Shown: in pieces, positions 11,644 to 26,700 of the stretch
How positions within the stretch are numbered: the stretch's first letter is position 1
Layout of the letters: every line of letters starts with the position of its first letter
NCBI GenBank assembly: GCA_963930655.1
Contig: OZ005609.1
Coordinates: 21,897,001 to 21,961,000, forward strand
From: Myrica gale
Taxonomy: Eukaryota > Streptophyta > Magnoliopsida > Fagales > Myricaceae
Direction of reading: 5' to 3'
DNA: 64,000 bases
Notes under the pieces: generated by a model
The model's database searches: none
Told to the model about the DNA's origin: nothing
The model's input: the letters and a program-made list of their open reading frames with translations, nothing else
Translations under genes and position numbers: made by a program

Positions 11644-12761
11644 CCGTTAAAAGGGTAGCAGAAGTTGGATTTCGGAACGCCAATGCCGCTGATAATGGTG
11701 GGTAGAAGTGAACGGAAACTTGGAAGCTGGGTTGCCTGCCTGGGTGAGATTCTTTGCTTTTCTTAAACGAGATATATACCAACCTAGCTAGCTAAAGTTC
11801 TCTCCACACTTTATAGGCTGCGAGCTTTCAAGAATACAAGTAGGCTGGCTTTGCTAGTTTGCTTGAAAAAGCGGCATACGTCGCTCAAGTTTCATTTGTG
11901 CACCAAAAACTGCAATAAAATAAAAACAGAAGAATAAATGTGAAAGGGGCAAGATTGAATAGGGATGGAGGTAGTGACTAACACCAGTCGTATTCGAGTT
12001 GCCTTATTAGCCAATCCAAGGCGTTTCCATTGACTTTTTTTAATTGAAAAAAAAAAGATTACATAAAAGGGAGACGATTAGGCCTTGCTTGTACATATGG
12101 CATACCTCCCTAAAAGCCAGGGCGCTGAATGTATAGAAATTAAAAAGAGGGTATGGCTTGGTCGGTTGAGTCCCCGGAAAATAAAAATAAAAACAAAAAC
12201 AAAAACCTCAAAGGGCACAGCATGCAAGTACATAATTCTGTGTATCCCAGAAATAGGAAAGCAGAAAACTTTGGTAGGACACAACTTAGGTTGGTTTGTG
12301 GATAGAACCGCCAAATAGCACCGGTGAGGGTTGTCTGGGAAAGATTTTGCTCTCTCTTCCTTGGAGAACTTAACCCAAAGATGCATTCCCTGCGACAGCT
12401 TTTACAGTTAAAAGGAATTCGAACCGCCGCAACTTTAAGTTATCGTTCAAAGCATCCATCCTAAGGTATCTCAACCATCATTCTACTCCCACATCGTCAA
12501 TACATTCACCAAGACAAAAGCGGGAACATCTTATTAAGGAATTACAATGCTAAGAAATCAGTGAACTGTGGCTAAAGGATAGATGTGAAAATATCTGAAT
12601 TTCCATTCTTATTTCTTCTGGAGTTTCCCTGATAAAATGAATTCATCAAGCAGGAAACTCCATCTTCCAATTAACGTAATGGATTTACAATCAGTTCAGC
12701 TTACAAAATTGGGTGACAGCAGCTAATCATCATCGCCAGCACAGTAGATCCCAGACTTCAA
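11644..12761. other. Intergenic stretch between the disordered-protein gene and mL45
   Basis: It contains the promoter side of the small gene at 10972 (from 11644 up) and the 3' flank of mL45. The segment 12030-12390 starts with a poly-T tract followed by ATTACATAAAAGGG and holds a (AAAAC)-rich tract; it may be a minus-strand retroelement 3' end, but I found no target duplication. No other gene is supported. Confidence 0.4.
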
Positions 12762-15700
12762 TCAAGGAGACTTCGGTGAAATCCGGCCACAGAGACGCCA
12801 GAAAGCTCCAGGGTGAAAGAGAGATTTCTCAAATACCCAGATATCACGAACAAGAACCTGAATAACAGGATACATTATTGGCAATAATTTGAGGAGATAC
12901 TGCAAATCTGCAATGCTAGAAACGCAAGGATATGGGCTCATGTGAGTAGCAAAGAAACACTATCTATTCTCCTTCTATCATCAGCTATGGGTTCGAAACC
13001 TAAGAGAAATTCTAGAGAATGCTTGTTACCCTAATATAATCGCATATACATGTGTGCACATGCAGTGGGATCAAACCAACAATGAAATCTAACAAGGGAG
13101 ATGCCTACCTACAAGGGATGAAGCCCCAGTGTAGTTCCTATAATAATGCTTTCAAATAAATGCACACTTAGTTCTGCTATTTTAAACTTTGTAGTTCCTA
13201 TAATAATCCTTGTTCAAAATAATAGAATATTATGGTTATGTTTGTGTTTGTGTTGAAAAATTTTTGGTATTGGGTTTAGTGTTGGTATTGGGTTTAGTGA
13301 AAAAGTGAAGAGAGAGGTAATTTTTTATATTTTTTGTAATTTTTTATATTTTTTTATGGGAGAGAGAGATTATATTGTAGTATTTTATTGTGAGTTAGTG
13401 AAATATTTTGTGAAATTTTTGGTGCAAACGCACCCTATGTAACAGAAACCTGGATGATTAGTGACTCTTCAAACTACTAAAGGAGCAAAACAAAGGACTG
13501 TTAAAGAAAATGAAAGCACCACTGGCAAGAATAAGAACAACAAACATTACCTCCTTAGATTTATCTCCAGCTACAACAGCACCTTTTGAATCATAAGCTT
13601 CAAACTTCTGCAAGAACACGAATACAAAACCAAAACTCTTACAAAGCTCGATAGATTAATATATTTCAACTATCAAGGCACAATACATATGGATTTGGAA
13701 ACCAAACCACAGATACAAAGCTAAACAACGTGTAAAAATTAGTTTGATTATTTATTTCCATGAGGTGTCACCTCTAATTACCTTATTTTATGACACTAAA
13801 TGTCATATGAGATGACGTAAGTACAACTGCAGCTATACATAACACCATAGAGTTCCATGGAAAAGCTAGTAATCAAATCTATCAGATTCCAAAGCTATTT
13901 GTTATGCCTCACTTATTTTACACTCAAGTCACCCCACAGTCACAGACCAACAACACTACTTTGCAAACCAAGAATGGTTGCAAACTTGCAAGGTTGAATC
14001 TGCTTGAAGTTATCCAGAACAAGGTGTTTATGACACAGTTACATTCCAATGCACATATTGATGTCGTACAACCATAATAAACCACTGAGTTGATCCATCG
14101 ATATTGAAAAGACAAATTCTGGAGTGCATAAAGTTCACCTGCTTAGTTAAAAACTCAAGTGTAAGCTGAATGAAGACTTTGTTCAGGTCATTTCGATCAA
14201 CACCAATCTGTAATTTTTCAGGGAAAAAACAATCAATGTAGAGAAAAAGGAAACATTGAGGTCTTGGATTTGAAGAAACCAACTAAGGAAATGAAATAAT
14301 TCAATATCTCCCCTCCCTTGAAGGTAAGATATCCTCTTCTTAGATGAAAGCAAGGACGGAGGAAAAACCTAAACTCATACAAAAGCAGAAATGGCAAGCA
14401 GATCGTTGGCAGCTCTGCATTTTGCAGTTCAACATTAGAGATTGAACATCGAGAACAAATAAAAGTTTACTTTTTAACAAATAAGGGCAAGACTGAAAAC
14501 CTTCTATTTTAATGTGTATTCAACCAATGTTTAATTTTGGGACAGCATCAACTATTTAGCATCATATCAGCCTACAAATTCAGGTGGTAAGAAACCACAA
14601 AAGAGTCACAGCTAATCGGATAGTCTTTATCAAATAGGATATCATTTCAAAATGATGATCTCATTGATGCCTCACTATTTACAAGTCACCAGCATCTGTA
14701 CCACCTGATACATCACTGCCCATCTAAACACAAATATCTAAAGAAAAGGCAGATGGGCATATTTTGTCCTGCCATCCTGGTCTTAGAACTCCTCATTAAC
14801 CCATATGAAAGTAAAGTATTTCACAAAATGCACAAATAGATGAATAAAAGTACTTGCCAGACGAGCTCGCAAAGTTCGTATATTAACAACTGGTTCGACC
14901 ATCTCCCAATAAACCTTACTCCACATGGATTCTCTTTGTTTAATCTCAGTCTTGAGTCCCTGATAAGAATATCAGAAATCCCAAGATTTAAACTACAACT
15001 CATGTAAAAATCATATAGCCCTAAAGATCTGAGAGCAGCATAAATAAAGAAAACAATATATACAATCTCACAAAAGCAGCAGTGCTCGAGAAGTTCAATG
15101 GGAAAGATGCTTACAGAAAACATTTTCTCTGTAACTGCTTTCCTTAATACTGTTTTGTCTCCATTTGCTATTAGAATGTTTATCTGGGAAGAAAAAGGAA
15201 AACTTTCAGCATTGGGCACAAAACAATCCAATAAACCAATGATATATGATAGCTTAAAAAATATGCCCTGAGAAATTTATTCTGGTCTAACCACAGCAGT
15301 TAATAGTTTCAGATTGCAACCAATGAAACTTTTGTTTCTATTGTTTTTTACCCTTTACAAAGTCCTCTCTTTTCAAAAAAGCATCTACCCTGAAATTTAT
15401 TACTTGCAAATACTCAAAAATGCAGAGTCGAATTGCAGCAAATATAACAGTGGGGTAAAAGTCAGGAACATAACAAAAGCTTACCTCCTTGTACAAAGTT
15501 ACAGCTTCATTATAAAACTTCTTCTTATTGTATCCAGATTTCCTTAATTTATTAATCGCATAGGCACTTTTTAGCTGCAAATAAGAATATAAAAAATACA
15601 ATTAACTTGAAAATACAAATGAGATTGCAAAGAGGGAAATAGGGCTCCTATTGTCTCAAGGCAGGTTCTTTGGTTTCCTTTAGAATTTTCTTGAGCCTAT

Positions 15701-18700
15701 TTTATTTGATTGATCTTGCCACTTAGAACTGGTTACTTTACAATTTAGTCAAATTGTTAAGCAACACGTGTTGCAGTGGATACCAAATATGACATGTTAG
15801 ATCGCCAGAGAAAGTTCTTGTTGAAAGAGAGAAAGATGGGAGGGTGGGAATAACTACTATGAATTTTCTTTCATCGAAAAATCAATGTTTTGGAATAGTG
15901 ATAGAGTTTAAGCTGAGTTTACTACAAGTGGGATGAGCCTGGATCTCATTAGCTCAGCCCAAGAAATACATGAGTACCACCTCAAAAAGTACATCCTCTT
16001 TCGGATTTTATCTGAGTTTTAGTATCCGCTTCAGTTAATCTTCAACTAAATTCGTAAAAAGCACATGGCCCAGAAACCACTGTATCATAATTGACATGGA
16101 AGGGACCAAAAGGAAGATTTTGTCTTCTAAAAGGAAAAAACAACACATGAAAATTCTGAGAGGAACAAGAAATATCACCTCTAGAATAACATCCTCTTTT
16201 GTTCTTTTCCAGCCACTTCTTGTGAACCATCTGATACAAGAGAACATGAAAAGACTGAAGGATGGAAAATATATGCTTTATGCTAACTGGAATGACTATA
16301 AATAGTACGTCATCAAAAATAAAATAAAATTAGGGTACTGAGTCTGCTGAATGTACTGATAATTAATGGCCAAAGGTAGCAGCATACAAATGAAGCACCT
16401 AAATGACACAGTGAATGTAAAAAATCTCCTAAAAAATATGCAAGTGGGAGACTCCTACATGGTTAACTAACGTGCTGGAAACATGTTAATGGCCATTTAC
16501 ATGGCACAGAGAAGACACAATCATTTTCCCTGCAGTAGGTATCCAAATATTATTCCCTAACTACTCTAAAACCTAATCCTTGACCCAAGTAAGGTGAAGG
16601 CAGCTAAAGGGATCTTTTTTCAACTAATTGAGGTCACTCAAAGCTAATATTTTCTGTTAGTTTTCCGGTTCTAATCTCATAATTTTTGCCAACATGTTGA
16701 TCGTATCCTTCTTCACTAAGGCCTCTATCTTTTATGCACTTCTTTAAATTTAATAAATTCACTCTTGCAATTAAAATTGTCTAACTGATCTTTTGTCCGC
16801 CCTAATAAACTCCAACACAAGGGAACTTTAAACTATTATTGGAAGCTAACAGTGATTTCCGGATTGTGTTATTTGCTTAAAAATGGGATTTTATTACAAC
16901 ATTTGTGTTGCATATTTTCATTTTGACAGTAATATGTCGATCCAGTGTATTCTTTGCAGAAGTCCTAGCCCCATGTGTATTTTTCACCACGACTACAATA
17001 TCTCAACGCAATATTTTGGTTCCCATTTATCAAGATATGAGTCAAGTAAAGTAGTGAATAATGAAACTTGTGAATAATATTACAGCTCAAAAGTGATATA
17101 AGACATCTAAAAAATGGGTAATGTGAACTCGCAACAACTGCCCAGAATCGCTACCGAGTTTTTAGGTGGTTCTCTACATTAGATTCGAACTTTTTCCATA
17201 AATTATCTTCATCCGATTCACAATAATTTTCAGAGCCACAAGCTTGATATAGATTTTTAAAAAGTTAGATCTAACCTCTTCCAAAATGATAAAGGTTCAC
17301 GAGGTGCATATGGTTCATATATGAATCCAGGACTCAGCATGGATACTTTAAGAGCACCCTGCATAGACACGATCATAAGCATTTGAACAAAACTTTGTAT
17401 TGCATATTAGCATATGTGGTATTCAGAAGGAGTATGAATTGATAACTATAATCCCTACGTAACAGATTAGTTGCTAAACTTCGACAAAGAACTATCAAAA
17501 AGACTCAACTCAGTTCCTCTTCTTGCACTGGCAGATTCAAATAACAGGTAAAAAAGATGCCAAATTAATCTCTTAAGTCCATGGTCCTCATACAACTATC
17601 AAATTGAATGGGCAGTCCATCCAAAAGGAGCATAGTAAGGGGCCTGTTTTCCAAGTGCTTTTGATTTTCAGAATAATCAATATACTCACTGGATAATACA
17701 TTATTTTATCCGGTTGTATTTTTTTTTTTCAATTCATTATTTCTAAAGAGTCTCACTCCTACCATATCATTAGGTTTAGAGAAAAACAAAGAATTGATTT
17801 AATAACTCAATCATAGTGCTTAAGCAACTTGAAAAATCCAAACCAAGCAAGCCCGAAAGGAACTACCTTAGGATTAACATGTCCTTCTCTTAAGGTGAAG
17901 AGAAAATACTAAAGCTACAATTTTACCAACTCCTGTCAAATCTGCGGTTTCCCTGGATTCTTTCATATCTTTCCTTGAACTTTTGTATAGCTTCCATGTT
18001 CAACAAGTTATATATTTTTTCCTGATTTTGATCATTCAGAATACTTACCAAACTTAGAGCATAGTAATAAGTCACAAAAATAGAACCAGCAATTATTTTC
18101 CAATCAAACTGAGAAGGATTTTATGAGAACTATCCAGGAAAGAAACTTATCCTGATATACCATAGACTACATAAAAGCAAAGATAACGCACCATCTGTCG
18201 CGCTTGTGGAGGGGCTTTTGTTTGTGTCGTTATCAATCTCATGTCAGTGGAGAATATCAATAACTCAGCAACCTAAAACAATCAACAGATTCTTGATTAA
18301 TACAAACAGAAACCCAAGACCTCACCTTCCAACCGATAATTGTGGAAGGAAAAGATACCATCATAAACATCTTTCAAGTAGGATAATAGATGTAACTGCC
18401 AATATATAAGTCAGATAAAATCAAAACTTTAAGTTTAAACTATATGTTTTAGAAAGGTTACCATCTTAGAGCGAAGAGTCATTGTACTTCCACGAGCGAA
18501 TGGGAGAGCATTGTGGACCTTATGCAAGCAAGAAGAAATGCTCCGCCGATTAAGTTCAGGAACTGATCACACGGAAAACAATACGTTTTATTAGTGTTGC
18601 AACCCACTAAATCCACAAGGACATCAAGATAAGCATATTCGAGGAAACCATTAGCGTAGAATTATGTCCCAGGCAAAAAGTTACCATGTGAAATAGCATT

Positions 18701-19090
18701 TGAATAGCTTCTTGAGATCCCAAGCCTGAAAATTCAAATCAAAACCCACTTTTAAAAAGATAATTAATCAAGGAAAGAGATATTAAACTTAAAGAGACGA
18801 CTATGATTTCCGGCTGCCAAGAAAATGCAGGAAGAAAACGGAAAAACAAGTAAAGAGAAGAAAAAAAAACTTTCAAATCCACTTTCCCTCCTGTTGATGT
18901 CGTTATGTAACTGCTATCCAAAAAAAAGAAATGTATTTCTGGCATCGTGATGCCAATCATTTCCCACACATTTTCCCTGAAACCAAAGGCAGCAATAATA
19001 TGTGATACTTCACACTTACACATACGAAGATTCTCGAATCCCAGCCGTCCAATACTGGGAACGAAGAATATGTAATCTTCTCAAAGCCAT
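12762..19090 (-). CDS. Mitochondrial large ribosomal subunit protein mL45 (Tim44-like domain)
   Basis: Twelve exons on the minus strand: 19090-19020, 18725-18685, 18562-18462, 18272-18192, 17358-17276, 16230-16179, 15574-15485, 15183-15115, 14959-14858, 14207-14139, 13607-13551, 12857-12762. They sum to 912 bp, encoding 303 residues. The N-terminus, MALRRLHILRSQYW, is basic and Ser/Arg-rich, as expected of a mitochondrial presequence. The core (TKAPPQARQMGALKVSM, SPGFIYEPYAPRE, IKQRESMWSKVYWEMVEP, IGVDRNDLNKVFIQLTLEF) and the ending FHPGAFWRLCGRI fit the Tim44-like/mL45 family (Arabidopsis At5g27395 as I recall it). mL45 sits at the mitoribosome exit tunnel and tethers it to the inner membrane. 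The intron after exon 9 begins GC instead of GT (CTG|GCAAGT). A Tourist-like MITE lies in the last intron at 13234-13435. Confidence 0.87.
13234..13435. mobile_element. Tourist-like MITE in the last intron of mL45
   Basis: The ends GGTTATGTTTGTGTTG and, inverted, GGGTGCGTTTGCACC are flanked by TAT on both sides (13231-13233 and 13436-13438). The interior shares a long segment, including GTGAAAAAGTGAAGAGAGA, with the copies at 58182 and 58542. Confidence 0.7.
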
Positions 19091-20760
19091 TTCCACTCAG
19101 AAAATACGATCTACTCCGATCATGAAGATTGAGAACGCACAGTGAGAGAGAGGTTTTTTTTGACTCTCAAAAGGGTTTAAGGAGGAAGTATGTGGTGCTT
19201 CGCTGCTGTATCAAGTAATGGACCTGGATGACTGGGTCTCCAATTTGGGCTAAAAAATGGGCCCAAACGACAATGCGTGCAGGCTATGAACCGAAATGCC
19301 CCATTGTGTTCGTTTAATTCGGAAAATTCAGCACTTTTTTATTCTCCAATTTTCTTTTCTTGTAACTTTGTTAACTTGATTAAGCATACAATTTCATGGA
19401 TCAGGATCCTCTCAATTCTCAGATTGAATATATTCTACAAAAAGAGGTAATTACAATATATAAGCCTTAGTGAAGGTCCCACACTGAAAACTTTATTTAG
19501 ACATTGTTAAATTGTATATAGTCCACTTTTTTTTCTAAGCTTGTATATAGTCCACTTATTATACATATTTCTCTCCAAATTATACAGTACAATTCTGACA
19601 ATGAATTGCAAAAAATCCATATGTTCGTGTTGGGTAAAAATGTAGGATTTTAGAGAAGTTGTAAATATTTATGTTGAATAGTATTTTATAGGTGTTTATG
19701 TAAAGTGGAGAGAGAAATGATTTGATGTAATTGTTTAATAAAAAAAGTAAAAAGTTGTGGGAGATTGTGTAAAATGTATTAGTGTTAGTGTTTGAATTCT
19801 TAAGATGTTCGGTGGTAGTTTTATGAATGTATTTGAATCCTGAAAAAAAAGTTAAAAACGAACATAATCTAATCTCAATTTTATATCAGACCTACCGCCT
19901 ATAACTTTGTCTCATATTACAAATATATTCCAAAAAATATGTCTCATCATTTGTTTGCAATTAACAATAAAAGAAACATAGCCACTAATCAATAGAGATA
20001 TCTATAAAAATAAAAAATTACTTAACCACATCAGCGATCAATACCATAACATTCCAAGTTTTTCATGTTTTTTTTTTCCTTTTGAATCTGAATTTAGGAA
20101 ATAAAGTTCAAATAAAAATCTAGAAATAAAAAGAAAAATATATGTTGGTGTTAGGAAAGGGTTTTGCTAAGGAGGCTCATTGGGTGAACTTCATTTTTTT
20201 TTTCTTATCTTTTTAGCCTTATATCAAATAAGATAGAGAGGAAGCTCCATTCTTCCAACATATTTCTCTTTGTAAGCTTTGCAATAATTTCTTCGACTCA
20301 TAAGAAGGGCCTAACTTCAGAAAAGGCAGAATTTGATCACGGAAAATACTTGTCTCCTCATCTTATAACCCCCACAATAAAATTCATAACAGCAAATAAA
20401 TAATTGACATGGTGACTTGGGAGATAATATTTCTTCAGCTCCATTCTTTCAGCAACTTCAGTATTTTCACTCAAATCTTTTGAAAGCTATTGAAAATTGA
20501 GACCTGTGGGATTAATATTTCTTCAATCATTTGAAAAGACAAAAAATTCACTTAAGCACTACAAGAGATAATAGTGGAGTAAACTTAGTTGCTATGATAC
20601 AATGAAATCTAGGGCCACATTTGTGTTTGCAAATTACACATAACATATTGAACACATGTTCTAGCAAATACCTTGCACCCCTCTTTACATCTTCCAGCTT
20701 CAGTATACGTTTTATTTTACAACAAAATCTAGGACAAAATTATGTGATCAACCTCTGCAC
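19091..20760. other. Intergenic stretch, mL45 promoter side and NHX 3' flank
   Basis: The two genes run in the same direction. Bases just above 19090 must carry the mL45 5' UTR and promoter. The rest is AT-rich; 19620-19800 resembles a decayed MITE but I could not define its ends. No gene is supported. Confidence 0.4.
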
Positions 20761-23700
20761 TCAAGAAGTTTCATCTCTTGCACCTGTTGGCGTACTGGGA
20801 ACAAATGGAACAAAACCCCGTCCACCAAATACTGGTCTCATGAACTTGTCATCAAATTTTCTCCACCAGTAATGAATAGTGGAAGTGGGATTACTTATTA
20901 GCAATTGTAAGCTGTTCTTGCGTCTCGGTGGATTGTTGGCCTGCTCACTTGGATCGCCATTTTCTAGGAATGATATGTTCAAGTCTTCTAGACTTGGAAT
21001 GTCAGTTGCATCTGAAACCATAGGTTTTGCATTGCGCAACAGCATTGCTTCAATCATCGGCTTTGTTATGGAACCAAACACCTGTTTTTGCGAAAAAAGA
21101 AAACAAGAAGCAAAGTGAAATCTCATATGACGTTGAAGAATGTAAAAGGTTCGATTAGTACAAAACTGTGCAGCCTAATTTCTTACTTCAAATTAGGCAG
21201 CAATTAAAAGGAGTGCATTTCAAGAAGAAGGTCCTTTTTTTTGTAGAATAAAGCGTGGATACCAAATCTTCAAGATGTCTTGCACAAGTCGACAGGGTTC
21301 TGTATTTGTAATTTGTTCCCTTTGTTTTTTCCAATGCAATTTGTTTGCTCAATCACTTTTTTAAGGGATCCCAGACAAAAATGCGTAGGAGAATAGAAAA
21401 ATTCCAATGTGCCCAACAGTACCAAGGACTAATGGGTTCGTTGGATAATGCTGGTGAAACAAGCAACCTCATACCTAGAGTGGAATTCAAGGCAGTAAAA
21501 TTACATAAATACAAGCATACATACCACAGTGCTAAACAAAACGACAATTATAGTGGATGTAATCATTAGGGCACTATCTTCTGTTGATGTCGTGTCAGAA
21601 TTTGAAAACTGCATGTAATTGTAAAAGTCAGTATCTGCTCAAGAATTAAACTATGTGAAATGAAGTTTGGCTGGACATACCAGCAACTTACCTCGTTATA
21701 GGACAAGGCAATAGTTACTGCACCTCTCATTAGGCCAGCCCACCATATTACAAACTGAGAGTTCAAATAGTTAGCACCATTTTGAACTAGAAGCAAATCA
21801 GAATAGCTATGTCGCCTGTCATTATACCTGTTGTCGAAACTGAATCTTTGTATTTTCTCTTTTCTTCAAACAGTTTGCAATGTTGGCGATAGGGAACACA
21901 AATGCCGCTCTTCCAACCAACACCATTGCAAACAACGTTGAACTGACAGCAACTGAAGTTGCTGGACTGAAACAATCATTATAATTCTAGTTATACATTA
22001 GATTTAAAATTATAGTGTTGAATCACAAGAAACACAAATGTAAAAGGCAGTATCTATCTCCCATATTCCCTGAGAGGCAAAATAGGAATACTTGATTGCA
22101 TTTGCAAGGTGCAGGATACCGTATACCTTAAGTATAGCAATTTTCACTGAACTTACATCCAGAACAAAAATTCCAACTGCCAAGTAACTCTAAGCTGTAT
22201 AGTCTGAAGGCACTCAATTTACCTTGCATTGCTGCTTTTCCATTTGTCGATGTCCAAGGCATCCATACCAACATACAGGAATATAAAAGTTTCTGCAATA
22301 AATGAGATTGTTGCAAATGCATGCCTGAAATCATAAAACCATTTGCGAGTTAGGATCTTTTAACAAGATTCATTTTTCAAATGAAACTTACTAATGATTC
22401 TTGGTTTAACCGCCCGACTCATTTCACAAGCATTTATCCATTCATATCCTGTCATGGGTTCCCTGTCTATGAATGAAAAATGGGGATGGTCTAAAGTGAG
22501 ACAACAATTTGAACATATCTAAAGTATACTTTGATACATAAATCGCCCGCTTTTAGGGTCTGAGCTTCTGCTATTCCTTACATTCCAGTTTAAACAGATC
22601 TCATACATATTTTCCTCTCTGTGTAGATCTTAAATTCCTTATTGATGGTTTGCAAGTAAAATAATTTTTTCCGTAAATGCCGATTCTAGACCACTGTGAA
22701 CTCAAATACCAGTGATGGATGGAAGATGTGAACAGATCTAAGTAAAATGCTCCAAGAGGCTTCTCCTCTTGAGGTACTTGTTTCAGGTCTGCTCAGGTAG
22801 GAATCTTTAAAGTTAGGATTGAAGCTGCTCAACAATCTATAGAAAGGTACATCTCTGAAAAGTAAAATGGATAAAAGGATTGTGTTCTTACTTGGTTGTT
22901 ATCCGTGAGCTTTCTGTAACGTTGTGCCATGTGTAGTGAGACATGACAATGCCACAGAAGAATATTGTCAAAATCCCACTTAGATCTAAAAGCTGCAGGA
23001 AAGGGAAAAAGAAAAAAAAAACTTACTAAATTCAAAGAGATTGACAACAACGCAAATGATCCATAGTCACCAAATATTATGTATATTGAAAATGATATAT
23101 TTCCAGTGTGAAAAAGGTTATGAATTTAGACATCAGATCATATCATGTCTTTGTCAGTTAAGCAGTCAATTCAATCTATCTCAGCAATTGTGTGTCAAAT
23201 TACAGCTATCTAAATTATGGTATGGCATGAACACTTAGGAGATTTATTGTTACCAGGCATGTGTTCAGTAATTACACTCAGCACCTATAATTTGCTTCAC
23301 TGCAAATGGAAGTCTGAAATGGGAGCCAATATATATGACATTAATGACAATGATGAATGCTTAAAATGCATAATAAGATGACTGCTTATGCAGTGGCTAG
23401 GCTATGAAAGGAGATATTTTATCATTTGATATGAATACTGATTATTTTTCAATGTCTAGAAGTTGTACCTCTTGCATAGCCACCATCATTTTTCCCCACA
23501 CCACCCCCCCTCCCCCTCAAAAAAAAAAATCCCTGGGCGCACCCGCAGCAGAAAAAAGCAACGGAAGGAAGAAAGGAAAATGTTGATGAAGAAATGAAAT
23601 AATTGATTATTACAAACAATTTTAGTACCTCAGCCAACATGTATGACAAATAAGCCATAAGCATCATGAGTGCAACTTCACGATCTGTAGAATGCCTGTG

Positions 23701-26700
23701 TTGGAAGAACAATAACATCAGTGTGTCCCAAGGGTTACATAGTTACACGTCATTTACCATTTTTCATAGGCCAAACCCAGCAAATGAAAAAATTTAATCA
23801 CATATGGTTAATGCACAAGAGCAATAGTATATGCACTCCACAACTGCCACTTTTTTATTTCTTGATAGCTCGAGTAGAAGACTCCTTGTTTTCCATTTAT
23901 CTCAGTTTCGGTTCTTGGACCCTGTTATATCTTGGGTAAAACATAAACCACTTCCGCTAGATACATGGTTTCTCCCCTGCCTATCATTGCAAGTGGTGCC
24001 TTCTTCAAACATGAAATATGCCCCTTCTCAGTAGTTCTATTCCCTTCTCCGTTTTTCCCAACTAGCTCCACATCTCTATCTAGGATCCTATTCTTTTATT
24101 TCTTCATATGCTGCACCAATCATGTATTTCTTTCTAGAGGACTCTAACTATAAGTCATTCATTTATTCACTTTCATGTATGCTTAAATAAACATTTAAAC
24201 TCAATTAAAGTTGGCTAGGTTACAGACTGATGTTCTATAGGTCAGTTAAATGTTCGGAACTTATACGTGTATGAATGACATAGTTCGTACTGCCACTGAC
24301 CTAGTTTTGCTTTGATTCCCTGTTAATGGTAATCGGCATAACATGTTATTCCATAGGTTATCAAAGACATTGTTGTTTTCTGAGTCCTCGTTTAACCCCT
24401 CATATTGAAGTTAACCAGAATAAATTGTGAGTTACATGCCCACTTCAAAGTGTCCACTGGGACAAAAGTAGGGTTCTAAATTCACCAGTTTTATGTGAAA
24501 GGGTAACCACACGAAAATGGTTCGTTTCAGAGAGGCAGAGATGCATTATTACCACTGAGGAACCATGTTGAACAGTAAAAGATATTTAAGGAAACAGAAG
24601 TACTAGAAAATCTAGAAGAGTAAATGCAGCAAAAAGCTCTGTAAATATTGAACAGTAACACATCCATGCGTACCTTCCAAAGTAAAGTGTCTTAATGATA
24701 TATGCACTTATAAGACCCACCTGAAACATTGTCATAAAGCCTGTTAGATGATAAATGAACACTCAATATCCAGGGACAGGCATTAAAATTTAGCAAACCC
24801 ATAAGACACCATAAGAAGACCGATTTAATAGTAACTTGCTAATGCACGAGCTAAGTGACAGTATTCTTCACTATTTTTAGGAACAGAAGTGTGTTAACTG
24901 ATTGGAATAATCTCTTGGATTAACACCAAGCAGATTTGGACATTCACATAACACAGTCAGTGGAGTTGTAATCGCCGGCAAAGAAAATATGCATTCACAT
25001 AACCTACAGTAAGTAGAGTTGTCCACCCTGTCCAAAACTTTGAAATATAGTAAAGGAGTGGTTTAGAACTGTCTGTACTATTGGTTTCCTTCCAACGACT
25101 TAACAGAATTGTTAAAATCCCATGTTCAGCTTCAGTGTACCGAACAATGAATGAAAGTATCCTTTTCCATGCGAAAGCAAATAAGAATTCCAAGACATGG
25201 AGTCAGATGTTAGCTTGATGATTAACAATCCAGTACAATGCAATTACTCACCATAATTGTCATCTTTGATTGTCAAGTGTCCACTTATGTATAGCAGCTA
25301 ATTACAAAAAGATAGAAAGATGAAGAAACAACTTACTGCTACACCAAGAGCAGTGCTAGTGAAGAAGAGGTAAAGGAAGGTCCCCAACAATTTTAATGCC
25401 GTAAGAGTATCAATGTCGTTGATGTCAAGTGATTGGACTGCATTGAAAAGCACAATAGAGGTGGCATCATTCACCACTCCCTCACCGAATACAATACTGT
25501 AAAGTAAGGGTGTTTCATCTTGACTGAGAACCTTCAACATGAAAAAAATATCTTGGCTTAGTACGTTAATGCCCAGTATAAATGAGTATTAGGATCAAAT
25601 TTTGTCAGCTGTACCTGAAGTGTGCAAACTGAATCAGTTGCAGACAGTATGGCACCAACAGCTATATGGGAAGAAGAATAGGTAAGCCGAAAATACCATC
25701 ATATGAACAAATCAATTCAGCCTTAGTTGGTAGTCACCTAGGTAATCTTGAATATCCAGGTTTGTGATACCAATTTTCTCAAAAAGCAAGTAGGCACCTA
25801 GACGGTTTCCAAGGAAAAAATGATAAAGAGTTAGACTTTGCTTGAAGTAGATATAAGATGCTGTGAAAAATATGAGTACTTGACAAAATATCAGTATCAA
25901 ACTTAAAGAGAATAAGCAAATAGTGGAAGCGGATGGAAGATAGCAGATCTTACCTAGCGATATAATGCAGAATGAGATAACTGTACCAAACACTCCAAAC
26001 AATAATATTGTTGTAACATTCTTGAAAAATTGCTTTTTCTTGACCTGAAAACTGGAAACAGATCAAGAACCAATATCAATCTAAATGTAAGAATCAGTAC
26101 ATTTTTAGAATAATCCATTTTGGGAAAATTAAGTTTTAAGAATTAATTTGCACCATAGATTGCAAGAAACAGCTTATTCGGTCCACGTCACAAACGTTAA
26201 GATTGGTACTTTTTATTTTTTTTAAAGCAACACTAAACATCAATGTTGGTAATTTAAATTCAACTGAAGAAGACCTTCTATAACATCTAGTAATTTCTTC
26301 ATGGTTATTTTCCAAAGCAAGATGCAAAATTTAGGAGCCCACATAACCGCATAACATCTCTTTAAAAATCTGCATTGCTTGGAGCCGAAATACAGAAGAA
26401 ATCCAATACCGAAAATCCATATATAGAGCAACAATAGTTTTTCCTTTCTTTTGCGGATTGCGGAGAACTAGACACCCAACCCAATCCAACAAACTTATGG
26501 GAAACCAATCACAATGATATTGATAGAGAGGAAGAGTCCATACCCGGCGTTGAAAATGATAGGGGGAAGCAGATAAAGGAAGAACAAGTCCTCACTAAAG
26601 ACCAGTATACGCGAGCTCTGAAATTTACTCACCAGCAACACCACCACTCCCGCGCACAACCCCTATATCCAACCACAAGATAAGACCCAAAATCGAGCAT

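Noticed and set aside
12030..12390. Retroelement 3' end
   Set aside because: There is a poly-T start and a plausible tail sequence, but no duplicated target and no coding match.
17641..17870. Possible MITE in an mL45 intron starting GGGCCTGTTTTCCAAGTG
   Set aside because: The right end near 17852 is only weakly complementary and no target duplication could be found.
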